Source of the DNA: Candidatus Saccharibacteria bacterium oral taxon 488
Lineage (GTDB): Bacteria > Patescibacteriota > Saccharimonadia > Saccharimonadales > Saccharimonadaceae
Assembly: GCA_010202465.1 (NCBI GenBank)
Contig: CP047919.1
Span: 62,001-126,000 of the forward strand
Direction of reading: 5' to 3'
Length of the DNA stretch: 64,000 bases
The notes under the pieces were generated by a model. The model made no database searches, was not told the origin of the DNA, and saw nothing but the letters and a program-made list of their open reading frames with translations. Positions 34,509 to 43,402 of this stretch are shown here, one piece after another. The translations under genes were made by a program, and so were the position numbers. Numbering within the stretch: position 1 is the first letter of the stretch; each line of letters begins with the position of its first letter.

Positions 34509-35069
34509 ATGTATCAGCCGACAGATCTTAAAAAGGGTACGGTTTGTCAGATTGACGGTAAGCCATATCGCGTCATTGAATATGGACAGAAGGTTATGGG
34601 GCGTGGAGGTTCTATTGTGAACGTTAAATTGAAAAACTTACTGGATGGAAGTGTCATCCCGAAGACCTTTAAGGGTCAAGACAAAATTGAGCCAGCTGAA
34701 GTGGCTAGCAAGACTGTTCAATATTTATATCATGACGGAGATATGTTCTGCTTCATGGATCCAGAAAATTTTGAACAATTTGAATTGTCTAATGATGTGG
34801 TAGATGAGGCGAAAGATTATTTGAAAGAGGGTTGTGAGCTGAATCTCCAGGTGTTTGATGGGCGAGTGATTAATGTTGAATTACCAAAAAATCTCTATCT
34901 CGAAGTTACATATACTGAAGATGTCGTAAAGGGCGATACAACCTCAAGCGTACTTAAGGATGCAACGCTTGAGACGGGCCTTATTATTAAGGTACCAGCA
35001 TTCATTAAACAGGGCGATATTGTCAGTGTTGACACAGCGACGGGTGAATATCGAGAGCGCAAAAAATAA
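34509..35069 (+). CDS. efp: Elongation factor P
   Basis: Relieves ribosome stalling at proline stretches. 186 residues with the three beta-barrel domains of EF-P. The N-terminal domain has the loop KVMGRGGSIVNVKLKNLL, in which Arg32 occupies the tip position that is Lys in E. coli and Arg in the rhamnosylated (EarP) subfamily. The C-terminal signature is LETGLIIKVPAFIKQGDIV. AAAGGA lies upstream of the ATG. A strong terminator follows. Confidence 0.95.
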   Translation: MYQPTDLKKGTVCQIDGKPYRVIEYGQKVMGRGGSIVNVKLKNLLDGSVIPKTFKGQDKIEPAEVASKTVQYLYHDGDMFCFMDPENFEQFELSNDVVDEAKDYLKEGCELNLQVFDGRVINVELPKNLYLEVTYTEDVVKGDTTSSVLKDATLETGLIIKVPAFIKQGDIVSVDTATGEYRERKK

Positions 35070-35091
35070 CAAAGGGGTCTTCTTGTCGGAA

Positions 35092-35123
35092 GCGTCGCCC
35101 AGGGTGTTCGGGCGATGCTTTTT
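35092..35123 (+). terminator. efp terminator
   Basis: Stem GCGTCGCCC (35092-35100) / GGGCGATGC (35110-35118) with one wobble pair and a 9-nt loop, followed by T5. Confidence 0.9.
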
Positions 35124-35474
35124 GTTGTTGTTAATACATCAAATAACGATAAAGAGTGGAGCAAGAGTTTAGGTATTGATGCTAAAAATACAACGTAATA
35201 TATGTATAGCTGGTGGGGTGTTTTTGGTGATACATACGACAACTGTTTTCATGAAAATTATGGGTCTATTTGCGATAATGGTGAGAGTATCCTTGGCCAC
35301 TACAGAGGTAAATATAACTATTGATGTATAAATTACACTGGTGTGTAGTATACAACGTTGTATTTTAGTTAACGTAGAATTAACGATAGCGAAGATCGGC
35401 CTATAGGTAAAAGTAAGAATAATTATTGATGTATTTATAACAGCAGTTCTACTATCACAATAGGTCACTAGTGA
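35124..35474. repeat. AT-rich gene-free stretch with imperfect direct repeats
   Basis: About 350 nt without a supported gene. The core TATTGATG recurs at 35174-35181, 35319-35326 and 35424-35431. Around the last two copies an imperfect repeat of about 105 bp can be followed (AGGTAAA...TATTGATGTAT in both). A 99-codon open frame on the minus strand (35169-35468) mirrors the repeats as Ile/Thr/Val-rich sequence and is probably not a gene. Confidence 0.5.
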
Positions 35475-35503
35475 TTGAGAAAAATATGTATTCAGGCTAC
35501 AAT
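35475..35503 (+). promoter_or_regulatory. tlyA promoter
   Basis: TTGAGA (35475-35480), 17-nt spacer, TACAAT (35498-35503). An ATG overlapping the -10 (35502) is excluded as a start. Confidence 0.65.
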
Positions 35504-35513
35504 GAGAAGTGAC

Positions 35514-36233
35514 ATGAAGCAGCGATTAGATAAAATGATACTAGAACGTGGGTTGGTTGAATCGCGTTCAGAAGCAGAGAATTGGATAGGCTTAGGGCAA
35601 GTCATGGTCAATGGTAGGGTGGCGACGCGTCCCGGATGTTTCGTTAATGATACAGCAGACATTACATTGCTGACTCGTGAGCGGTACGTTTCGCGTGCAG
35701 GCCTCAAACTAGCGAGTGTGGCGGATAGTTTTCGGTTGGACTTTCAGGGGAAAACAGTGCTGGACATAGGGTCGAGTACTGGTGGATTTACTGATTTTGC
35801 GCTGCGTCATGGCGCCCGACGCGTGTATGCTGTTGATGTGGGCACGAATCAGTTGCATCATCGACTGCGTGACGATCGGCGTATAATATTACACGAAAAG
35901 ACAGACATTCGTGACTTTGAGCTTGATTGTCCACCAGACATTATCGTGGGAGACGTGTCATTTATTAGTCTGCGCGACATTCTACCACACGTTGCAAAAC
36001 GGCTGATGGGCAGTGCGACGGTGCTTGTAGCAATGGTAAAACCGCAGTTTGAGGCAGGGCGTCATTTGGTACAAAAGGGTGTTGTAAAAAATGCTGCTAT
36101 ACGACGAAAGATCCTGACCGATTTTGAGCAATGGGCAAAACAGTATTTTGTAGTTCTTGATAAAAAGGATAGCACCGTCGCTGGCAGTAAGGGTAACGTT
36201 GAGCGCTTCTATAAGCTACAACTGAAAAAATAA
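35514..36233 (+). CDS. tlyA: TlyA-family rRNA 2'-O-methyltransferase
   Basis: 239 residues: an N-terminal S4 RNA-binding domain (RLDKMILERGLVESRSEAEN, GQVMVNGRV) fused to an FtsJ/RrmJ-type SAM methyltransferase (KTVLDIGSSTGGFTDFALRH, VYAVDVGTNQL, DIIVGDVSFISLRDI, VKPQFEAGR). TlyA methylates 16S and 23S rRNA in mycobacteria; older annotations call it hemolysin. The start ATG 35514 is chosen because two earlier in-frame starts lie within or before the promoter's -10, which ends 10 nt upstream. Confidence 0.93.
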   Translation: MKQRLDKMILERGLVESRSEAENWIGLGQVMVNGRVATRPGCFVNDTADITLLTRERYVSRAGLKLASVADSFRLDFQGKTVLDIGSSTGGFTDFALRHGARRVYAVDVGTNQLHHRLRDDRRIILHEKTDIRDFELDCPPDIIVGDVSFISLRDILPHVAKRLMGSATVLVAMVKPQFEAGRHLVQKGVVKNAAIRRKILTDFEQWAKQYFVVLDKKDSTVAGSKGNVERFYKLQLKK

Positions 36234-36302
36234 CAGAGGTAATAACTGTAGTAAAAATAGCATCGTTGTATTTATGGCAACGTAGTATACTATACAATAA
36301 GG

Positions 36303-37382
36303 TTAGACATTGAACCGAAATTCGACGACATCGTTAGGTTGCATGATGTAATTTTTACCCTCAGTACGTATTTTACCCGCTTCACGGGCCTTAGCTTCTG
36401 AACCTGCGGCAACAAGGTCGTGGTAGCTAATGACTTGTGCAGCGATGAATCCGCGCTCAAAGTCTGAGTGGATGACGCCAGCAGCCTGTGGCGCCGTCCA
36501 GCCTTTATGTATTGTCCATGCTCTAACTTCCTTCTGACCTGCCGTGAGATAGCTCTGTAGACCAAGTGTGTCGTACGCGGCATGGATAAGCTGCGACAAT
36601 CCAGTTTCGGAAGCTCCGTAGCTATCAAGCAGTTCCAATGCGTCATTATTTGATAATTCTCTGAGCTCTTCTTCAAGCTTGGCACAAATAAATAATACTC
36701 GGGCTGGCGCGACGAGTTTGGTAAGCTTTTCCTGCAGGGCATGGTCGCCGAGCCCCGCCTCGTCAACATTAAATGTATAAATAATTGGCTTGGCAGTGAG
36801 TAAATGAAGATCATTAATTATCTCATATTTGATATTTTCTATGGATGCTATCGGCGTACCTGAATTAAGTGATGTCAGGAGTGTTTCAAGGTGTGTAGCG
36901 ACCTGTCGTGCCTCCGGCTTGGCTTTGGCTTCTTTTTGGAGACGAGGCAGACGATGTTCTATGGTTTGGATGTCGGCAAGGATAAGTTCGGTATTGATGA
37001 TATCAATGTCGGCTTGAGGGTTAATCGGGGTATTGTCGTGTCGTAATATATCTGAGTTTTCAAAGGCGCGAACGATGTGGATAATGGCGTCGCATTCGCG
37101 AATATTGTGCAGGAATTTATTGCCAAGCCCTTCTCCTTTTGAGGCGCCAGCTACCAATCCAGCGATGTCGACGAACGTTACGGTCGCGGGGATAATTTTT
37201 TGCGTATCATACAGTTTTGCGAGTACATCGAGCCGCTCATCGGGAACCGGTACGATGCCAGTATTCGGTTCAATGGTGGTAAACGGGTAATTAGCCGCTA
37301 GAATATTATTGTTAGTAAGTGCATTAAATATGGTCGACTTACCGACATTTGGCAGGCCGACGATTCCGATTGATAGACTCAT
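36303..37382 (-). CDS. ychF: Redox-regulated ATPase YchF
   Basis: Obg-related P-loop ATPase associated with the ribosome and oxidative stress. 359 residues, the normal length. G1 is GLPNVGKSTIFNALT, switch II is FVDIAGLVAGASKGEGLGNK, and the G4 region reads YTFNVDEAGL instead of NKxD, the change that makes this family prefer ATP. The C-terminal TGS-like domain ends YIMQPNDVVEFRFNV. An extended -10 (TGT-TATAAT, complement of 37390-37395) is 7 nt before the ATG. Confidence 0.96.
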   Translation of the reverse strand: MSLSIGIVGLPNVGKSTIFNALTNNNILAANYPFTTIEPNTGIVPVPDERLDVLAKLYDTQKIIPATVTFVDIAGLVAGASKGEGLGNKFLHNIRECDAIIHIVRAFENSDILRHDNTPINPQADIDIINTELILADIQTIEHRLPRLQKEAKAKPEARQVATHLETLLTSLNSGTPIASIENIKYEIINDLHLLTAKPIIYTFNVDEAGLGDHALQEKLTKLVAPARVLFICAKLEEELRELSNNDALELLDSYGASETGLSQLIHAAYDTLGLQSYLTAGQKEVRAWTIHKGWTAPQAAGVIHSDFERGFIAAQVISYHDLVAAGSEAKAREAGKIRTEGKNYIMQPNDVVEFRFNV

Positions 37383-37410
37383 ATCGTGTATTATAACAAA
37401 TTATACAAAC

Positions 37411-37439
37411 TTGCCTCAGTATATAATATGTATTAGAAT
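37411..37439 (+). promoter_or_regulatory. Promoter at the head of the surface-protein/pilus locus
   Basis: TTGCCT (37411-37416), 17-nt spacer, TAGAAT (37434-37439), ending 7 nt before the ATG at 37447. An additional TATAAT is at 37422-37427. Confidence 0.6.
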
Positions 37440-37446
37440 AAGCAGT

Positions 37447-37941
37447 ATGAATAAGGTTATTGTCTCGCGAATATTTATGATAGTGGGTATCGTGTTGAGT
37501 GTCGGGGCGATAGTCGCCGTTATCATGATGGTGATGGGGCGATTGCATGTTGGATTAAAAGAGCCGAGCCAAGATATCGCGCCAACCGCTAAGATGATAT
37601 GTGGCGAGGATATGATAAAAGAATATCAATCAATTATCGCTGCACCGAATGGGTATGGTCCGACAGCGCTTGAGGGGCTGGTGAAGAAGATTTCAGAGCG
37701 TGGCGGCCCGGGTGACGATACGGTGTGTCACTATGTTGTGCTTCACGATGCATCACTACGGAATGATCGCCAGCGGATTGATCAGATTCATCAAGGGTTG
37801 ATCAACTCAATGAAGATGCGCCAGGCGGTCGAGCCGTTTTATCGACTGGGTATTAATCAGGATACGGTAAAAGCACTGGTCGAGATCGGTAAGGCTGATG
37901 CGGGTGCGGGGAATAAGGATGGTACACCGGGTCAGGGCTAG
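37447..37941 (+). CDS. Unknown single-pass membrane protein at the head of the pilus locus
   Basis: 164 residues: a basic N-terminus, a transmembrane helix at about 9-32 (IFMIVGIVLSVGAIVAVIMM), and a mostly helical extracytoplasmic domain with Cys in MICGEDM and TVCHYV. It ends in a Gly/Ala/Asp-rich tail. The stop overlaps the start of the next gene, so the three genes 37447-41587 form an operon. The family is not recognised; a role in surface assembly is inferred from position only. Confidence 0.6.
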   Translation: MNKVIVSRIFMIVGIVLSVGAIVAVIMMVMGRLHVGLKEPSQDIAPTAKMICGEDMIKEYQSIIAAPNGYGPTALEGLVKKISERGGPGDDTVCHYVVLHDASLRNDRQRIDQIHQGLINSMKMRQAVEPFYRLGINQDTVKALVEIGKADAGAGNKDGTPGQG

Positions 37942-39577
37942 GGTCGGACTGCGGCTCATTATTGGCTATATGCTGGCACTTGTGATTGTCGCATCGACGT
38001 TGGCGATTATTGGTGCGGATAGAGCAGAGGCGGTGGACTGTAGCGGTTTGAGCGGTCGACGACGTTTGATGTGTATTAATGCACGCAATGATGGTGAACG
38101 GTTTGCGGTGCAATATATCTGTAAGGGCGGTGGAACGCGGTGCGGTGCGATGTGGATGTCGTCGCCTGGGACGTCGTATACGAATGATGTTATTAACACC
38201 GTTAGCTGGAATGCGACGTCATTATCACTTGACTTGAGGGGGTCGGTGAACGGCAACGGTCAGTCGCGAGCACGGGTTTGGGCGACAAATGTAACGGTTA
38301 GTCAGAATGGTCGGACATTACTGTCTGGCGGTACGCTTGATCGGGGGACGCATCCATCAGGCGCGTACCACTGGGTTGATGGCGGTAGCAGCATTCGAGT
38401 AAATGGAATTGACATATCTGGTGTAGTTGCGCCAGGAAGTTCCGGCCGTATCATTTTGCAGGTGCGGCGCTGTTTCTATAGTAGTCCAGGCGGTAGCGGT
38501 GCTTGTGCGACACAAGATGTCGAGGTGTGGATTAAGCGTGAGCAGGCGCCAAACCAATGGACTGTTGAAGGGCAATCGCGAGTGTCAATCAATGGTGGCA
38601 GTTTAGTGCAAAACACGACTGCTGCACCAGGACAGCGTGTACGATTTTTTCATTACTTGAGAAATAATTCTTCATATACAATTCCTCCCTATACTCTAAA
38701 GCGCATAGGTATTAATCAGGATGTTAATGGTACGACAACGCATCATGCGTGGGCGTCGCCGTATACGCGTAGTGCTAGCCCGTGGAATACGTTTTATGAG
38801 CCGAGCGACGTTAAGCCATATAATAATGTCTTTGGGGCTGAGGGGATCGTGACGCAGGATGATGTCGGTAAAACAGTGTGTCAAAAGATTTTATGGCTGC
38901 CGGGTGCGTGGAATACTGATGGCTGGGGGGTCTCATCGAATGCCTGTGCATCGGTGCCGTATGATTATGAGTTGCGGCCGGAGGTGCAGGCGCCAGATTA
39001 TATTAATGAAGGAACGATTGAGGTGAGTGGCGTGACCGCGCGGATTAATCATACAGGATCGACACGGTCAAATCGGGCAAATTATGCTGTGGTGCGGTTT
39101 GTGTTAAGGGGCGGTGGAAATTATACCGTGCCGGGCGGTGAGGGAGCTGTTGTGCCGTATGATAGACGTTCGCCGGGTAATTTAGTGGGCGATTGGGATT
39201 GTTATATCGCCAAGAACACGATTAAAAATAGTCGACCGGGTTTGCAGGTGGCAGATTGCACATCAAATAATTTGGCACGTAATGGCGCGGGAACAATTAT
39301 CCAGCGAGGTGGGCTGGAAATTCCGCTTGGCAAGGATAATTTGAGTGGAGTGACAATGACGACTGGTGACCAGTTGTGCTATATGACTATTGTGAGTACA
39401 TATAACCAACATGTGAATACCAGTACGTTTCGCTATGCGGTAGATTGTGCAAGAGTCGCTGGACGGCCAAAAGTTCAGTTCTGGGGGGCGGATGTGCGAG
39501 TTGGTGTCGGGATAGACGGTAGTGCGGGTAATAATAATGCGGAAGTCAGGACATCACTGACGAGGGTGAGGCGATAG
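37898..39577 (+). CDS. Large secreted surface protein
   Basis: Up to 559 residues; ATG 37898 or ATG 37919 may be used. A Sec-type signal peptide is clear (LRLIIGYMLALVIVASTLAI, probable cleavage after ADRAEA). The mature part is Gly/Ser/Asn/Thr-rich and beta-rich with about a dozen spaced Cys residues (VDCSGLS, LMCINA, YICKGGGTRCG, WDCYIAKN), typical of disulfide-bonded surface proteins. It ends KVQFWGADVRVGVGIDGSAG followed by a short basic tail. It overlaps the previous gene by 44 nt and touches the next. No sortase signal is visible. An adhesin-like function is inference. Confidence 0.65.
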   Translation: MRVRGIRMVHRVRARVGLRLIIGYMLALVIVASTLAIIGADRAEAVDCSGLSGRRRLMCINARNDGERFAVQYICKGGGTRCGAMWMSSPGTSYTNDVINTVSWNATSLSLDLRGSVNGNGQSRARVWATNVTVSQNGRTLLSGGTLDRGTHPSGAYHWVDGGSSIRVNGIDISGVVAPGSSGRIILQVRRCFYSSPGGSGACATQDVEVWIKREQAPNQWTVEGQSRVSINGGSLVQNTTAAPGQRVRFFHYLRNNSSYTIPPYTLKRIGINQDVNGTTTHHAWASPYTRSASPWNTFYEPSDVKPYNNVFGAEGIVTQDDVGKTVCQKILWLPGAWNTDGWGVSSNACASVPYDYELRPEVQAPDYINEGTIEVSGVTARINHTGSTRSNRANYAVVRFVLRGGGNYTVPGGEGAVVPYDRRSPGNLVGDWDCYIAKNTIKNSRPGLQVADCTSNNLARNGAGTIIQRGGLEIPLGKDNLSGVTMTTGDQLCYMTIVSTYNQHVNTSTFRYAVDCARVAGRPKVQFWGADVRVGVGIDGSAGNNNAEVRTSLTRVRR

Positions 39578-41587
39578 ATGGCGCTGCAGTTAAAAACCCA
39601 AAGGTGGTGGATCGGAGTCGGTGCCGTTGGGCTAGTGGTATTCGGAAGCCTTGGAGTGTATATCTGGCGTCATTATATCAGCGTAACGGCGCAAGTAGCA
39701 CCTGACGTAACTCACGTCGAGAGGGCGGTGCTAGCAGCAAGTACGACAACGCCACCGGGCGGCAGTAGTTATGACCCAGCCACGTCGTATCACATGCCGT
39801 GGGAGAAATATCCGGTTGGCGAGAGAGAGCAGATCGGCGGGACGCCAGAACGGATTAGTAGTTGGCCAACGGCCGGGGATGGTGGATCTGACTGTCGTGT
39901 GAACGCAAATGCCACGACAGTGGTCGATGGTGTTGGCGGGACATTTAATTATGGTGGGTTTACGATGATGCCATCACCGATGTCTGGTAATCGGACAGTC
40001 GGTCAGGATAAGTGTAGCGGATCGGTGTCAACATGGACGGCACCGGACGGTGAAAATAGCACATCTTCGGCAACGCCAGCACCGAGTTGGTTTGACGACG
40101 TGGTAGCGGCCAATAGCGGTGGTCTAGCGGGCGGAGCATATGTTAATCCACGAGCGTATGGTGGCTGGGCGACGGATGCTAATGCCACGACGAAAGTGCC
40201 GTTTGGTATACCTGCCCAGCGATCAGGCGCGGCTGGGGCGGCTGAGTTTGCCGAATGCGGCGGGGTCATCAAAGAGTCAGGAACATCTACGTGGGCAACT
40301 GATGGAGCGTTTCGGCAGCCGTTATATGATCAAGGCGGCCAGTCGAAGCCGCTCTGGGGTGCGCGTTGTAAGGACGAGACAAAGTTGAAAGAGACACTGA
40401 CCCGGCGTCACAATGCGCCGCAAACTGATACCAATGGTGAAAATTACGTGAAGTCGTCTGGCGTAACGCTATTTCGGCAGAAATTCCGGCTGACGAGCCA
40501 GCAGCTCGAAGAGATTCGTCAGCTGGATTTGTTGAACGACGGACGATCAGGACTATACTTGCGTTTGGCGGTTGATGATTATGCTGCGGTGTACATTAAT
40601 GGTAAGCCAGTCTTTGCCAATCCGAAAGCGTCATCTGGTGTCGAGATGAAGAGAATCATCGCGGATTATTTACGGGCTGGTGATAATGTGATTGCTCTAG
40701 AGGTGCAAGATGCGATTGCTCCAACTAGCCTCGCCAATGCTAATGCGGCTGCTCGGTGGCTGCTCGGTGTGTATGCGCCAAAGGGGTGGCAGCCGGTACC
40801 GGGGGAGCCGCGGCTGTACGGATCGTGGGCGGAATATGCCATTAGTGCACCTGGACAAATTATTTCCTCTTCGGGAGCAGGACTATCGTCTACGCCGACA
40901 GGGCGAACGGGGGCGATTGAGGCACGGCAATATAATGATCTGACGTTTCAGAACACTAACATCCCGTTTGGTAATTTTCGCGACAAGATGCCGACCGTAC
41001 GCACACCTGATGCCTATTTTACGAACACGGGAAATTTATCCGGGGCGGTGTCTATGAGTGACGTGGCCGGTGGTGTGTATCAGGCTGGCAACCTGACGAT
41101 TACCGGTGGAGAAATTAAGCGTGGCCGGCAAATTGTTATCAAATCGGGCGGCGTGGTGACTATCAAGGGTGACGTAAAGCAGGAGGGCGGTAACTATTCG
41201 GCGGCTCGGGATCTGCCGCAGTTGATTATCAGCGCTCGGCATATTATCATTGAGCCGAATGTCACGCAGCTTGATGCTTGGCTGGTGGCCAAGAATGGTA
41301 CAATCAATACCTGTGATACCATAGTTCGTGATAGTCGTCAGTGGCTGTCGGGGCTGGATGCGAAAACGTGTGAAAAACAGCTGCGGATCAACGGTCCGAT
41401 TATCGCGAAGCACCTCTTTTTGCGTCGTACCTTTACCAAGGGTGGCGATACCTCTGGCAATAATCCGGGCGAGCCAGCGGAAATATTGAATTTGCGTGCT
41501 GATGCATATTTGTGGGGAAATGAGCGGTCGAAAGAATCGGGGGCTATCAAAACGATGCATCTAAAAGAGCTACCGCCACGATTTTAA
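39578..41587 (+). CDS. Large exported membrane-anchored protein with beta-helix-like C-terminus
   Basis: 669 residues. One N-terminal signal-anchor helix (about 12-33, WWIGVGAVGLVVFGSLGVYI). The central part includes LYLRLAVDDYAAVYINGKPV and LRAGDNVIALEVQDAIA, like a ligand-binding beta-sandwich of the PA14/discoidin type. The C-terminal part (NLTITGGEIKRGRQIVIKSG, GVVTIKGDVKQEG, IEPNVTQLDAWLVAKNGTI) has the short repeated strands of a bactofilin-like or beta-helix domain. The start ATG follows the previous stop without a gap. It may work together with the preceding protein at the surface; not proved. Confidence 0.65.
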   Translation: MALQLKTQRWWIGVGAVGLVVFGSLGVYIWRHYISVTAQVAPDVTHVERAVLAASTTTPPGGSSYDPATSYHMPWEKYPVGEREQIGGTPERISSWPTAGDGGSDCRVNANATTVVDGVGGTFNYGGFTMMPSPMSGNRTVGQDKCSGSVSTWTAPDGENSTSSATPAPSWFDDVVAANSGGLAGGAYVNPRAYGGWATDANATTKVPFGIPAQRSGAAGAAEFAECGGVIKESGTSTWATDGAFRQPLYDQGGQSKPLWGARCKDETKLKETLTRRHNAPQTDTNGENYVKSSGVTLFRQKFRLTSQQLEEIRQLDLLNDGRSGLYLRLAVDDYAAVYINGKPVFANPKASSGVEMKRIIADYLRAGDNVIALEVQDAIAPTSLANANAAARWLLGVYAPKGWQPVPGEPRLYGSWAEYAISAPGQIISSSGAGLSSTPTGRTGAIEARQYNDLTFQNTNIPFGNFRDKMPTVRTPDAYFTNTGNLSGAVSMSDVAGGVYQAGNLTITGGEIKRGRQIVIKSGGVVTIKGDVKQEGGNYSAARDLPQLIISARHIIIEPNVTQLDAWLVAKNGTINTCDTIVRDSRQWLSGLDAKTCEKQLRINGPIIAKHLFLRRTFTKGGDTSGNNPGEPAEILNLRADAYLWGNERSKESGAIKTMHLKELPPRF

Positions 41588-41627
41588 GGGTTTTACATTT
41601 CGATATGCTTATGTATAATAGAATAGT

Positions 41628-42674
41628 ATGAAATTAGCTAAAGGGCTGGGCGACTTTTTCGGATTAGACATCGGGACGAATGCGGTGCGTGTCGTTCAGT
41701 TGGCACGAACGAGCAACGGATGGAATCTGCTGCACTATGGTTATGCACCTGTTGACCCGAAGGTTACGGGTAGTGATTCGCCAGAGGCGCAGCGTAAGCT
41801 TGGTGAAGTGATCATGACTGCTGTCGGACAGAGCGGTATCAAGACGCAAAATGTAGCGATTGGACTACCGTCGAGCAAGACCTTTACGGCGATTATTGAT
41901 GTGCCAAAAGTGTCAGACCAAGAGCTAAAGGCGACCATGAAATACCAGGTCGATCAGTACATTCCTATGGCGATTGAGGATGCCAAGGTTGATTGGGCGC
42001 TGCTCGGTGACAGTTTGCGCGAGCAAGGCCAGTATGAGGTGTTATTGACGAGTGCAGCGATTAGCTATGTCGAGGAGCGGCTTGAGTTCATCGAAGGTCT
42101 TGGCTTTAATGTGGTTGCTGAGGAGCCGGATCCGATCGCGATGCTTCGGGCATTAGCGCCGACTGATGGAGCGACCGCAAAGTTAGTACTAGATATGGGC
42201 GAACACTCGACCGATTTGGCGGTCATTTATGGCGATATGCCGCGGTTAGTGCGCACGGTGCCGAGCGGATTGCAGACGTTGGTGCGAGCGGCGGTGCAAA
42301 ATCTCAACGTGCAGGATGATCAGGCTCGCCAGTTTATTATCAAGTTTGGTCTGGCGCCTGACCGGCTTGAAGGGCAAGTCCTCAGGGCGATTGACGGCGT
42401 GCTGGATAACTTTGCGACCGAGCTGACCAAATCAATTAAGTTCTTTCAGACGCGCTATCCGAGTATTTCCGTGTCAGGAATTCTACTATCGGGCTTTGGC
42501 GCGGCGATACCGATGATGGATAATTATATTACTAACAAGACTGGTATACCGGCGACTACGGCTGATCCGTGGCAGCATGTTAGTCTTGGGCAGGCCGATC
42601 AGCAAAAATTAGCACCAATTGCCTCGGAGTTTGCGACGGTTGTTGGTCTAGCGCAGCGGAGGAGTGGGTCGTGA
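41628..42674 (+). CDS. pilM: Type IV pilus assembly protein PilM
   Basis: Cytoplasmic actin-like ATPase that docks PilN. 348 residues: it begins FFGLDIGTNAVRVVQLARTSNG (phosphate-1 region), with DVPKVSDQELKATMKYQVDQ and the phosphate-2/adenosine motif VLDMGEHSTDLAVIYGD and GILLSGFGAAIPMM. TATAAT (41614-41619) ends 8 nt before the ATG with no Shine-Dalgarno, so the pilus operon transcript may start nearly leaderless. The GTG of pilN overlaps its stop. Confidence 0.94.
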   Translation: MKLAKGLGDFFGLDIGTNAVRVVQLARTSNGWNLLHYGYAPVDPKVTGSDSPEAQRKLGEVIMTAVGQSGIKTQNVAIGLPSSKTFTAIIDVPKVSDQELKATMKYQVDQYIPMAIEDAKVDWALLGDSLREQGQYEVLLTSAAISYVEERLEFIEGLGFNVVAEEPDPIAMLRALAPTDGATAKLVLDMGEHSTDLAVIYGDMPRLVRTVPSGLQTLVRAAVQNLNVQDDQARQFIIKFGLAPDRLEGQVLRAIDGVLDNFATELTKSIKFFQTRYPSISVSGILLSGFGAAIPMMDNYITNKTGIPATTADPWQHVSLGQADQQKLAPIASEFATVVGLAQRRSGS

Positions 42675-43402
42675 TTGAGATTAACTTGATTCCCGATGTC
42701 AAGCGCGAGCTGCTTCGGGCAAAAATGATGCGCAACACCGTGACAGCGATGTCGATAACCGTCAGCATGATCGCGGTCGGAGTGGCGGTTGCTCTCGGCT
42801 TAATCTTTGGTGGTCAGATAGCCTTGGAGGCGCTGCATGATGGAACAATTAAGAGTAAGACGCGCGAGCTGACGTCGATTGAAGATCTCGATAAGTTAGT
42901 GACCATTCAGCATCAGCTGGCGACAATTAACAAACTATCAAGTGAGCGTCAGGCCGATTCGCGGCTATTTGACGTGATGACGGCGGTCAATCCGGTGGCG
43001 CCAAATAGTATTAAAATTGCGACGCTAAAACTCAAGCCAGAGTCACGGACAATTACTATTGAGGGATCAGCTGAGAATGGCTATATTGCGCTGGAGATAT
43101 TTAAGAAGACGATTACTAATACGACTGTGCAGACAACACAAAATGGGCAAGAGGTTAAACAGCCGCTGGCTGAGAATTTGCAGGCGGGTGAGGCCAGCTT
43201 TGGTGAAGATGCCAACGGTAAGAAGGTGTTGCGCTTCTCGTTCACGTTTACCTATCCGGCAGAATTGTTTTCGAAAACGAGTGGCTCAGTGGTGATTGCG
43301 ACGCCAAACGGTAAAGTTGATGTGACTGATTCGCGGCTGGGGGTACCAGAGAGCCTATTTGCCAAGAAGCCAAAAGACGCTTCAAATAAGGAGAAAAACT
43401 AA
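42671..43402 (+). CDS. pilN: Type IV pilus assembly protein PilN
   Basis: 243 residues. The cytoplasmic N-terminal peptide MIEINLIPDVKRELL is the conserved PilM-binding motif (INLLP-type), followed by a transmembrane helix at about 28-50 (MSITVSMIAVGVAVALGLIF) and a periplasm-facing coiled-coil/ferredoxin-like domain. It starts with GTG overlapping the pilM stop (GTGA); the stop overlaps the pilO ATG, so the genes are translationally coupled. Confidence 0.9.
   Translation: MIEINLIPDVKRELLRAKMMRNTVTAMSITVSMIAVGVAVALGLIFGGQIALEALHDGTIKSKTRELTSIEDLDKLVTIQHQLATINKLSSERQADSRLFDVMTAVNPVAPNSIKIATLKLKPESRTITIEGSAENGYIALEIFKKTITNTTVQTTQNGQEVKQPLAENLQAGEASFGEDANGKKVLRFSFTFTYPAELFSKTSGSVVIATPNGKVDVTDSRLGVPESLFAKKPKDASNKEKN

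Noticed and set aside
35169-35468. 99-codon minus-strand open frame rich in Ile/Thr/Val
   Set aside because: It follows direct repeats, has repeated low-complexity sequence, no promoter or ribosome-binding site, and no known domain; treated as a by-product of the repeats.
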